Shown here: positions 36,513 through 44,875 of the stretch, piece by piece
How the letters are laid out: each line of letters opens with the position of its first letter
Position numbering within the stretch: the stretch's first letter is position 1
Assembly (NCBI GenBank): GCA_964608025.1
Contig: CAZSLO010000021.1
Location: forward strand, 12,099 to 76,098
Length of the DNA: 64,000 nt
Direction of reading: 5' to 3'
From: CAZSLO01 sp964608025
GTDB taxonomy: Bacteria > Chloroflexota > Dehalococcoidia > Lucifugimonadales > CAJWER01
Notes under the pieces: model-generated
Databases searched by the model: none
Told to the model about the DNA's origin: nothing
The model's input: only the letters and a program-made list of their open reading frames with translations
Position numbers and translations under genes: made by a program

Positions 36513-38507
36513 ATGAATCGTTGGATACTCGTCACCCTGTTTTTAGCAATTATTGGGATTGCAGGTGTTTACTATCATCGGCTTTTCGAACCATCAGAAA
36601 TACAGGAAGTGATGGTCGAAGGATGGTCTACTAACCCGGGGCTCTCTACCACACTTCTAGATGTGACGTTTTTGGATGACATGATAGGCTGGGCGGTAGG
36701 AACAAACGGCGCGATCCTTAAATCAATTAACGGGGGACAGTCTTGGTCCAGTCAAGATAGCGGGACCACGAATACCCTACACTCTATTGATCTCATCAAC
36801 GCTAGTTCAGGTTGGATAGTAGGAGACAAGGGCACCGCTCTAAAGACGTCAGACGGAGGAAATACTTGGGATTTTATCCCCCTAGGAACCAGTTCGTCAT
36901 TAAGGGACGTCACATTTATCGATGAGAAAGCTGGTTGGATAGTAGATTTTCAAGGACGTGTGATCACTACCACTAATAGCGGTTCCACTTGGTCAACAGC
37001 CTTAACAAATGCTTCTTCCTTGGAATCCGTGGAATTCGTAGATGACCTAAACGGATGGGCGACCGGAGACCGAGGTACTATCGCCAAAACCACAGACGGC
37101 GGATCGACTTGGATAACCAGTTCATTCGGTCGCAACATGATATTCGACACAAGTTTCTACGATATGGAAACGGGATGGAGTGTTGGAAGCAACGGATCTA
37201 TTTTCAGCACGGTAGATGGAGGAATAACTTGGAATATTCAATCAATTAACACAAATAAATATCTCCTCGGCGTCGATTTCATAGACAGAACAACCGGGTG
37301 GGCAGTAGGGGGAGAAGGGGTTATTCTAAACACTACGAATGGTGGCACAACCTGGGTACCCCAATCCAGTGGACTAACTACTTCTTTGATAGCGATAGAT
37401 TCTATAGATGAAAAACGAGCAATCGCCGTTGGCACAAACGGAGTAATTATCACGACCGACGATGGTGGTGAGATTTGGCATAAAACACGGGATACCACAT
37501 CCCTATACGATCTTCATTTTATTGACGCTTTAAACGGTTGGGCTGTCGGAACATTCGGACTTGTTATTCGAACAAGAGATGGAGGTAATTCATATGAACG
37601 ATTACATCCTGATGTAGAAACTCACCTTTATGGAGTCAAGTTCCTTGACGCGCAAACAGGTTGGGTCGTTGGTACGGAAGGCAAGATACTACGTACAGAT
37701 GATGGTGGGGATACCTGGATTGTTCAACCTAGTGGCACAAGCGAAGTAATCAAAACAATAGAATTCGTCGATACAGCTAACGGTTGGGCTGCTGGCGAAT
37801 CTGGAATCATCCTTCAAACAACTAACGGCGGAACTGACTGGTCTACCAAACTCCAAGACGACTCGCAAAATATGGTAGTTGCAGGAACTATCTTTGACAC
37901 AGAATTCTTGGATGCAAAAACTGGTTGGCTAGTCGGTTCACAAGGGACCATATTCTTAACAACCAGTGGCGGTGATGCTTGGATGAAAGCTGCCAGCGGA
38001 ACTACTCACAACCTTTACGATGCCGGATTCATTAACTCAAATGATGGATGGGCCGTTGGTGCTAACGGTACCATATTATTTACAAATGACGGGGGACGAT
38101 CTTGGAATGATCAAAGGAATTCAGCCAGGCAAACATTGAAGGGAATAGGCTTCGCAAACTCTAAAAGAGCCTGGGTGGTTGGGCATGACGGAACAATTTT
38201 AACTACTAATAATGGTGGTCGTATCTGGTTCACAGAGGATGTTGGCACTTCCCAAAATATTAACAAGATCCAGGTAATAGACGAGACGGCTGCATTTGCA
38301 GTCGGAAATCTGGGCCTATTTCTATCCTACAATGGACGTCCAGAAGTGTCCCTAGGAATCAATCTTTGGGCCATTGCCGGATTGTTTGCCACGGTGGCAG
38401 GAAGTATTTTTTTGTGGAGACGATATCTGATCACACCTTCCGATCGTATCCGCAGCAAATCTTACAAAAGGTCTGGTTCTTGGCGAAGTGGGTGGGAACA
38501 TAGATAG
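36513..38507 (+). CDS. Membrane-anchored YCF48/BNR-type beta-propeller protein
   Basis: About 664 residues from the ATG at 36513 (an in-frame TTG at 36480 is an alternative; neither has a strong ribosome site). A membrane segment at about 4-23 is followed by thirteen repeats of about 43-46 residues with the pattern GWAVGxxGxIxxTxxGGxTW, then a partial fourteenth, and a second membrane helix close to the C-terminus (about residues 615-635) with a basic tail. The repeat is that of YCF48/HCF136 photosystem assembly factors and BNR-type propellers, here probably a two-propeller extracellular scaffold. No function can be deduced. Confidence 0.75.
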   Translation: MNRWILVTLFLAIIGIAGVYYHRLFEPSEIQEVMVEGWSTNPGLSTTLLDVTFLDDMIGWAVGTNGAILKSINGGQSWSSQDSGTTNTLHSIDLINASSGWIVGDKGTALKTSDGGNTWDFIPLGTSSSLRDVTFIDEKAGWIVDFQGRVITTTNSGSTWSTALTNASSLESVEFVDDLNGWATGDRGTIAKTTDGGSTWITSSFGRNMIFDTSFYDMETGWSVGSNGSIFSTVDGGITWNIQSINTNKYLLGVDFIDRTTGWAVGGEGVILNTTNGGTTWVPQSSGLTTSLIAIDSIDEKRAIAVGTNGVIITTDDGGEIWHKTRDTTSLYDLHFIDALNGWAVGTFGLVIRTRDGGNSYERLHPDVETHLYGVKFLDAQTGWVVGTEGKILRTDDGGDTWIVQPSGTSEVIKTIEFVDTANGWAAGESGIILQTTNGGTDWSTKLQDDSQNMVVAGTIFDTEFLDAKTGWLVGSQGTIFLTTSGGDAWMKAASGTTHNLYDAGFINSNDGWAVGANGTILFTNDGGRSWNDQRNSARQTLKGIGFANSKRAWVVGHDGTILTTNNGGRIWFTEDVGTSQNINKIQVIDETAAFAVGNLGLFLSYNGRPEVSLGINLWAIAGLFATVAGSIFLWRRYLITPSDRIRSKSYKRSGSWRSGWEHR

Positions 38508-38859
38508 CTTTATAAATCCGGTTGGCTAAAGATGTTCCTTCAAGTCAATTCCAATTGACCACCCGCTTGGTAAAATAGACTCTACTTTCACCGCTACACA
38601 GGTAAATTCAGAAGATTCGTTCCATCTATTGCGCCCAAGATGGTAGTACTGGTACAAATTACCCAGCCAGAATCGTTACATACACAAAAATCGCCTATTG
38701 ATGCTGTGATGAATAGGAAGTTCCCTTTATCAAAATAGTTAATTAGAGCTCTATGAATACCCTAGGAACCCTATTCAACTAAGATAATTCTAGACAAATT
38801 GGCCGCGAAATAGTTCCCGGTTCCGAAACTATACGTAGATATTTCCAGGAGAAAAACTA
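38508..38859 (+). promoter_or_regulatory. Intergenic region with a 16-base inverted repeat
   Basis: This 352-base gap lies between the YCF48-type gene and the next oxidoreductase gene. It contains GTCAATT-CC-AATTGAC at 38544-38559, two 7-base arms about 300 bases before the next start, which may be a regulator site or the end of the upstream transcript. No RNA gene or protein-coding frame is convincing here. CAGGAG lies about 10 bases before the GTG start of the next gene. Confidence 0.35.
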
Positions 38860-39924
38860 GTGAAGAAATACCGAGTAGCAATCGTGGGTCTTGGGCGCAT
38901 AGGAAGTACTTTAGACATGTCCATAGCCAATGCCTGTAAAGCCTCAGACCGGCTCGAACTCGTCGCCGGTGCAGACATACTTCCCGAACGAAGAGAGGCA
39001 TTTAAGACTACATGGGGAATCGATGCTATTTACGAAGATTACGGACAAATGATCGCAAAAGAAAGCCCGGATCTTTTGGCCGTATGCACTACTGCAACGG
39101 GTTTACCCAAGCCTGGAAACATGGCCCCCACCCGTGATTTCAGAGACGACTCCCATTCCGAAGTGACCATACATGCTTCAAACGCAGGAGTCCCGATGCT
39201 CTATGTAGAGAAAGCCATCGCCTGTTCAGCTAACGCTGCAGATGGAATTCGGGATGCATGTAACAAAAATGGCACGCTGGTGAATACAGGTACCCTGATG
39301 CGATTTGATGACCGATTCAATCTAGTCAAAGATGCTATCGCAAGAGGTGACATAGGCGAACCTACCCATGCGATAGCCTACACAAGATCAAATACGCTCA
39401 TGCACATGCATATCCACTCCATGGATACACTTTCGTATCTTCTAGGGGATCCAGGCATTGTCTCAGTTAGAGGTGAATTGCTTCCTCGAGACATAAAACT
39501 TCAAGACAATCGGTTAGATGAAGACCCACGCTCGAACTACCATATCCGTTTCGGAAACGGAGTAGAGGCATGGGCAATACCTGCCGGTCCCCGTGACTTT
39601 GAGATCATCGGTACGGAGGGTTCAATCCGATCGTTGAACCAGGGTACTGGTGCAATATCGAGGGCACCCGAGCAACTTGAGCCACGGGATCCCCACTGGT
39701 TTGAAACTCTCATCCCTGAATACCCGAAACAGGAAGCAACTTTAACCTGTCTTGAAGACCTGCTACATGCCCATGAAACCAACAATACCCCTAGAGGCGG
39801 TCCTATAGAAGTTACCCACAACTTGACAGAAGCGTGTTTGGCAGTTGCTGAAAGTCACCGACAAGGTGGACTATGGATCGACCTCCCAATGGAAAATCGG
39901 GACTTATACGTTTTCCACGTCTAA
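38860..39924 (+). CDS. Gfo/Idh/MocA family oxidoreductase, variant EKA motif
   Basis: 354 residues starting at GTG with CAGGAG upstream. The N-terminal Rossmann motif is AIVGLGRIGSTLDMS. The family motif EKP is changed to EKA in MLYVEKAIACS: the lysine is kept and the proline replaced. TLMRFDDRFNLVKDAIARGDIGEP and HIHSMDTLSYLLGDPG lie in the C-terminal domain. The downstream neighbours are two sialidase-like proteins, with 70 bases before the first. It is likely to act on a sugar or sugar acid released or bound by those proteins; this is inferred from position only. Confidence 0.82.
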   Translation: MKKYRVAIVGLGRIGSTLDMSIANACKASDRLELVAGADILPERREAFKTTWGIDAIYEDYGQMIAKESPDLLAVCTTATGLPKPGNMAPTRDFRDDSHSEVTIHASNAGVPMLYVEKAIACSANAADGIRDACNKNGTLVNTGTLMRFDDRFNLVKDAIARGDIGEPTHAIAYTRSNTLMHMHIHSMDTLSYLLGDPGIVSVRGELLPRDIKLQDNRLDEDPRSNYHIRFGNGVEAWAIPAGPRDFEIIGTEGSIRSLNQGTGAISRAPEQLEPRDPHWFETLIPEYPKQEATLTCLEDLLHAHETNNTPRGGPIEVTHNLTEACLAVAESHRQGGLWIDLPMENRDLYVFHV

Positions 39925-39994
39925 ATTTGTGGGGCACAAATCTATCTGATATATCTAATAATCAAATGCCACTCTAGAAATAGGGGATAGCCTC

Positions 39995-41122
39995 ATGGAA
40001 CATATCGTCCTTCACAAGAATTCCGAGTACCATAGCGCCTTTCCACATATCATACGTCTACAAAACAACGAGCTGGTATGCATCTTTCGCCAAGCAATAC
40101 TGAGGAAAGGATATGTAGGGGCTGAAGCTCATGATTCACCGCTTGCTCATTATCATCTCGATCCAGAATCACGTATCGCTCTAGTCAGGTCTACGGATGG
40201 AGGCATCAGTTGGGACCCGGGAAGCCTTGTCATAGTAGATGAATCGGATGGCAATCAGGACCTGAACATGGGCATGATTAGTCAACTATCTTCCGGCGAA
40301 TTACTTGTAAACAACCACAACTGGTACACCGGTCTTTCAGAGAATCAAGGAGCTGAACTCGCCGGCAGCCGTTCCCATCTACCTCGTCCTGAAACTTCAC
40401 CCTATTCGAGAAAGTGGTTTGGAGAAATCTATTACGACAGCGCCTATCTTCTCCGGTCTAAGGACGATGGTAGAACCTGGAGTAAGCGAGAGCCATTTAG
40501 CATAGGGCCGTACAAATTTTTTACTCATACTGGGAAAGATGGTGCAATCTGTATGCCAGACGATTCGCTATTACTTCCATTAAGTGGTCGAACAAACCAG
40601 GACCAGCCGGGTCCCATGTTCGTCGTACGCTCCTATGACAACGGTTTTACCTGGAACAACCCATCAATGGTTGCATACGATCCAGACGGGAAAATCAGTT
40701 TCGGAGAACCTTCTCTTCTACGTCAATCGACCGGCCGACTCCTAGTGATGATGCGAACTAATGATTACCTTTACCAAGCGTATTCCACCGACGACGGATG
40801 GACATGGCAAGACTTGAAGCGATCCCCTATTTGGGGATTCCCTGCGCATTGCATCGAATTACAAAGCGGCCGCATCCTATGCGTCTACGGGTATCGCAGA
40901 GAACCCTACGGTGTTCGAGCTACATTTAGCAATGATGGGGGTGAGACTTGGGATATCAACCACGAGGTCATTATCCGTAATGATGGACAACATCGTGACC
41001 TTGGCTATCCGGCATCAATCCAGCTGGATGACGGAAATATCCTCACAATCTACTATTTCCATGACGAAGATGGTATTCGTTATATAGGTGGGACCATATG
41101 GTCGGAGGAAGAAGCCGGTTAA
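39995..41122 (+). CDS. Sialidase-like BNR-repeat protein (first of tandem pair)
   Basis: 375 residues of the sialidase six-bladed-propeller superfamily. At least five Asp-box motifs (SxDxGxTW type) are visible: STDGGISWD, SKDDGRTWS, SYDNGFTWN, STDDGWTWQ and SNDGGETWD. The Arg-Ile-Pro motif of true sialidases is not present at the N-terminus, where HSAFPHIIRLQNNEL occupies the equivalent place, and there is no signal peptide. It is therefore more likely a cytoplasmic glycoside hydrolase or lyase of unknown specificity than an exo-sialidase. A close paralogue follows at 41256. Confidence 0.75.
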   Translation: MEHIVLHKNSEYHSAFPHIIRLQNNELVCIFRQAILRKGYVGAEAHDSPLAHYHLDPESRIALVRSTDGGISWDPGSLVIVDESDGNQDLNMGMISQLSSGELLVNNHNWYTGLSENQGAELAGSRSHLPRPETSPYSRKWFGEIYYDSAYLLRSKDDGRTWSKREPFSIGPYKFFTHTGKDGAICMPDDSLLLPLSGRTNQDQPGPMFVVRSYDNGFTWNNPSMVAYDPDGKISFGEPSLLRQSTGRLLVMMRTNDYLYQAYSTDDGWTWQDLKRSPIWGFPAHCIELQSGRILCVYGYRREPYGVRATFSNDGGETWDINHEVIIRNDGQHRDLGYPASIQLDDGNILTIYYFHDEDGIRYIGGTIWSEEEAG

Positions 41123-41255
41123 ACCCCTAAATACTGATCCTAATGCTGGCCATACACTACAGCGTGCTCATAAAAGTGCAGCAATGTCTGGATAACAACA
41201 TCTCTGTTAACCAGACATTGTTAGACAAAACCAGTAAAGCCTAGAAAGGACAGGA

Positions 41256-42392
41256 ATGGACTTCGAACACATTGTTATCCACAAAGAAATGGAATGGCAT
41301 TCTGCATTTCCAGAAATTATTAGGCTCCAAAACGAGGATCTAGTAACAATATTTCGTCAGGCACCTGTAAGACCAGGACCAGGCGTTCACGGTGAGCGTA
41401 ACGCGAAAGTTACACACTTCCACCAGGATCCTAACTCGCGAATCGTATTGGTTCGTTCTACTGACGGCGGCCTCAACTGGGACTCGGATTCCAAAATAAT
41501 CATCGATGAATCTGACGGCACCCAAGACCTCAATCTAGCGATGATTTCGCAGGTTTCATCTGGAGAATTGATAGTCAATAACTTGCGACTTTTTGCATAT
41601 GTTGATCAACAACGAAAATCAACTTTGTCAGGGAAGCGGCAAATAATGCCAGACCGTCCAGCTAGGACATTCGACAGCATGGCCTACGATAGTCTGTATA
41701 TGACCCGGTCTATCGATAATGGCATGACATGGACCAAGTCAACTCCATTTGGTATAGCAACCATGGATTTCTGGACTCATACAGGCCAAACCGGAGTTGT
41801 TGAATTACCCGATGGGACCTGGCTATTGCCGTTCCACGGCCATGGGCCAGGGGACATCCCCAATGACAACAATGACCGTATCTTCATTGCCCGGTCTACT
41901 GATCAAGGAAAATCATGGGGCAACCCATCGGTGGTTCTACACGACCCAAACGGGCTCGTAGCTTTCCACGAACCTCCAATGATTAGATTAAAAAACGGAA
42001 GATTGCTGATTATTACTCGCACCAGTGGTGCCGACGATCATTTTTATCAGGCATACTCTGATGACGACGGCTGGACGTGGCAAGGACTACAAAGAACACC
42101 AGTTATCGGAGTTCCTAGCCATCTACTCGAACTACAAGACAATCGAATCTTATGTACCTACGGATACCGGCATCCTCCTTTTGGTATCAAAGCTTGCTTT
42201 TCTTACGATGGTGGAACCACATGGGACGTTGAAAACGAGATCAACATACGTAAAGACGGAATGCATGTTGATCTTGGATACCCTGCTTCAATCCAACTTC
42301 TGGATAACCGTATTCTTTCGACCTACTATTTTCACGGAGAAGACGGTATACGCTACATAGCAGGCAGCATCTGGTCTGCAAACGAAACTTAG
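41256..42392 (+). CDS. Sialidase-like BNR-repeat protein (second of tandem pair)
   Basis: 378 residues, clearly a paralogue of the preceding protein: both open with EHIVxHKxxExHSAFPxIIRLQN, share the STDGGxxWD box and close with DxGYPASIQLxDxxIL and GEDGIRYIxGxIWS. Asp boxes STDGGLNWD, SIDNGMTWT, STDQGKSWG, SDDDGWTWQ and SYDGGTTWD are present. It lacks a signal peptide and the N-terminal RIP motif, like its twin. The pair arose by local duplication; the two may act on related substrates. AGAAAGGA lies upstream of the ATG at 41256. Confidence 0.75.
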   Translation: MDFEHIVIHKEMEWHSAFPEIIRLQNEDLVTIFRQAPVRPGPGVHGERNAKVTHFHQDPNSRIVLVRSTDGGLNWDSDSKIIIDESDGTQDLNLAMISQVSSGELIVNNLRLFAYVDQQRKSTLSGKRQIMPDRPARTFDSMAYDSLYMTRSIDNGMTWTKSTPFGIATMDFWTHTGQTGVVELPDGTWLLPFHGHGPGDIPNDNNDRIFIARSTDQGKSWGNPSVVLHDPNGLVAFHEPPMIRLKNGRLLIITRTSGADDHFYQAYSDDDGWTWQGLQRTPVIGVPSHLLELQDNRILCTYGYRHPPFGIKACFSYDGGTTWDVENEINIRKDGMHVDLGYPASIQLLDNRILSTYYFHGEDGIRYIAGSIWSANET

Positions 42393-42701
42393 AGATAATA
42401 ACTTACATTTCGATATCTACTGTCGGCGAATTTATTTGGAGTTGTGCCAAATATACAGAACCAAAAACAAATGGGCAGGGAATGATTTCTCTATATTGTC
42501 AGCCTTGATTTCCACGAGACTTACTATTAAGAAAAAAACGCTTTTAACTAAACCATTCTTTGGCCTTTAATCTACCTTCCTAATCCTTTCTGCCTGATGG
42601 ATACTCTAAATGACATTTGTTTAGTTAGATCCTACAGAATTTTGTGAGATAGTGTCCCATGCTATACTTCGGGCTCGGATTACTTTGCAGGAGGTATTCG
42701 C
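42393..42701 (+). promoter_or_regulatory. Promoter region of the SDR gene
   Basis: In this 309-base gap the best promoter is TTGTGA at 42642-42647 with TATACT at 42663-42668 (15-base spacing, a little short). Transcription would start near 42675, about 27 bases before the TTG start codon at 42702, which has the strong ribosome site CAGGAGG. The rest of the gap is AT-rich with no gene. Confidence 0.4.
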
Positions 42702-43454
42702 TTGTCCCTTCAAAATCGGGTCTGCATAATCACAGGTGGTGGCAGCGGTATAGGAAAAGCTACTGCAATCAAGATGGCAAGCGAAGGGGCAAATATAGTG
42801 CTGTTCGGTCGAACAGTATCAAAAATCGCATCGGTTGCAGATAAGATTAAAGATGATGGGGGCTCTGCAACATATTATGGTATAGATGTCGCAAACCATT
42901 CTGCAGTCTTCGATGCGGTCGAAGAAATTCTGCATGATGCCGGCCACATCGATATTATGGTGAATAACGCTGGCCATAGTTCCCCGAATCGAACACTATT
43001 GACGACTACCCGCGAAGATATCACCTCTGTCGTGGATTCGAATCTTGTAGGAACAATTTATTGTACCCAGGCAGTCATGCCATCGATGCTGGAACTAGAC
43101 AGCGGCACTATCATAAACGTCTCCTCATTGGCAGGAGTAAAGCCCGGTCTACTCGGAGGCATGATATACAGCGCCGTGAAAGCGGCTGTGATCAATTTCA
43201 CGGAATTCCTCAATGATGAATTTAAGGCTACCGGGATACGAGCTAGCGTTGTCATACCAGGAGAGGTTGACACCCCTATCATCGATAAGCGACCCGTAGT
43301 ACCTGACACGGCTGCAAGAGCAACAATGGTTGAAGCCGAAAACGTTGCCGAAGCAATCACGCTTATAGCTAGTCTCCCTCAAAAGAGCGCCGTGCCTGAA
43401 CTCATAATAAAGCCAACATACGACCGCGACCAGTCTCGTGAGGTAGGTGGATAG
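42702..43454 (+). CDS. Short-chain dehydrogenase/reductase
   Basis: 250 residues, classical SDR. NAD(P) binding is shown by TGGGSGIGKATA (about 11-22) and NNAGHSSPN, and the catalytic residues by INVSSLAG (Ser) and YSAVKAA (Tyr and Lys). An Arg after the first beta-alpha unit (LFGRTVSKI) slightly favours NADPH. It begins at TTG, justified by the ribosome site CAGGAGG nine bases upstream. It lies 76 bases before an enolase-superfamily gene; together they could oxidise a sugar or sugar alcohol and dehydrate the resulting acid. Confidence 0.88.
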   Translation: MSLQNRVCIITGGGSGIGKATAIKMASEGANIVLFGRTVSKIASVADKIKDDGGSATYYGIDVANHSAVFDAVEEILHDAGHIDIMVNNAGHSSPNRTLLTTTREDITSVVDSNLVGTIYCTQAVMPSMLELDSGTIINVSSLAGVKPGLLGGMIYSAVKAAVINFTEFLNDEFKATGIRASVVIPGEVDTPIIDKRPVVPDTAARATMVEAENVAEAITLIASLPQKSAVPELIIKPTYDRDQSREVGG

Positions 43455-43530
43455 TACCGCGAGGCACTGCCATACGGCCAATTATGTACCCACAGAATGC
43501 TAGGCTTGGGATATTGCCTTCGGAGACATT

Positions 43531-44643
43531 ATGAGGATCGAAGATATCAAAACATATCTGGTTCAAGATTGGCTAATCGTTGAAATATCTACGGATATGG
43601 GTCAAGTCGGTGTAGGGCAGGGGACATTCTGGGGGCAGCCCACCGCAACAGAACAGGCAGTCCTTAGTTTCAAAGATTACCTTATAGGGAAAGATCCTCT
43701 AACCATTGACTATCACTACCAATACCTGAACCGCTCCTCCAGTTTCCGGGCATCCTCTATCTACTCGGCACTAAGTGCTATTGACAACGCCCTTTGGGAT
43801 ATCGCTGGAAAACACTACAATGCCCCGGTTTATAGCTTGCTCGGGGGCCAGCACCGCCAAAAGGTCCGCATGTGCGCCCTTTGTATGGCCAATGATCGAG
43901 ATACAACCGTTTCTCTAGCTTCAAAGGCCACCAAAGAAGGCCACACTGCGGTTAAGATAGATCCATTTCCCACTGACTATACAAAATGGAGTCACCCAAG
44001 ATTAGTATCAGAAGTAGTCGACTGGGTTGGTGCCGTACGCGAAGCTATTGGCAAAGACGTCGACATAATTGTAGAGGTTCATCGTAAACTCGGTCCAGCC
44101 GAAGCGATAGCTCTATCCCAAAAACTGACACAGTTTGACTTGTTGCTGATCGAAGACCCTATAACTCCAGACAGTGTTGATTCAATGGCCGAAGTTGCAC
44201 ATCAAACGACGATACCAATAGCAACTGGCGAACGCCTTCACACTCTCTATGAATTTCGTGAAGTCTTGAGTCGTGGAGCAGCACGGGATCTGAAGCTAGA
44301 CGCGGGACTGCATGGGGGCCTCACTCAATGTAAAAAGACGGCCGGACTAGCTGAGGCTTACCATGCCACCATATCTCCCCATAATGCGTGGGGCCCTATA
44401 TTGACCGCGATACATATGCAACTAGCAGCAGCGATACCTAATTTCTTGGTCCTTGAGTATCGTTACGATGTGCGGGACAACATCGTAACCAACCCACTTG
44501 AGGTAAAAGATGGCTATATCACAGTACAAGAGAGGCCAGGGATCGGTGTCAATTTCAATCCTGAAGCCGCGCTCAGTCACCAATACGAACCAAGAAGTTT
44601 AGGCACGGCCTTGCGCCCAGACGGTTCCGTCGGTTTCCTCTAA
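43531..44643 (+). CDS. Enolase-superfamily sugar-acid dehydratase, galactonate-dehydratase-like
   Basis: 370 residues, mandelate-racemase subgroup. The barrel holds AVKIDPFPTDY (where GalD has an equivalent KxDPF), VEVHRKLGPAEA (first metal position and the catalytic His), LLIEDPI (second metal Glu), ATGERL (third metal Glu) and TISPHNAWGPI (C-terminal catalytic His). The family removes water from aldonic acids to give 2-keto-3-deoxy acids. The first metal ligand is Glu, in an ExH motif, rather than the Asp of E. coli DgoD. The N-terminal capping domain (about 1-110) is present. Sugar acid specificity is unknown. Confidence 0.8.
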   Translation: MRIEDIKTYLVQDWLIVEISTDMGQVGVGQGTFWGQPTATEQAVLSFKDYLIGKDPLTIDYHYQYLNRSSSFRASSIYSALSAIDNALWDIAGKHYNAPVYSLLGGQHRQKVRMCALCMANDRDTTVSLASKATKEGHTAVKIDPFPTDYTKWSHPRLVSEVVDWVGAVREAIGKDVDIIVEVHRKLGPAEAIALSQKLTQFDLLLIEDPITPDSVDSMAEVAHQTTIPIATGERLHTLYEFREVLSRGAARDLKLDAGLHGGLTQCKKTAGLAEAYHATISPHNAWGPILTAIHMQLAAAIPNFLVLEYRYDVRDNIVTNPLEVKDGYITVQERPGIGVNFNPEAALSHQYEPRSLGTALRPDGSVGFL

Positions 44644-44875
44644 TCAAAGTTACTCCCGTCTGATATTTTTTACTGCATTTGGCCAATTTGACTACTCTTG
44701 GTGGCACAACTACGATTGCCTAGCTAAGAATCCTGCAAAATTGAACACTATATGAAAATCATTAGCTTATGAAGAAGTTACTTCAATCTCTTGGACTCTT
44801 GGATTACAACGCATACCTATGATGAATCAACTCTATAAACCACAACTACAATGAATTAATCCAGGAGGAATTCCA

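Noticed and set aside
36513..38507. Photosystem II assembly factor
   Set aside because: No photosynthesis gene is in the window; the YCF48 repeat is widespread in other contexts.
39995..42392. Extracellular sialidases or pathogen-type neuraminidases
   Set aside because: No signal peptide and no Arg-Ile-Pro motif; the Asp boxes alone do not show sialidase activity.
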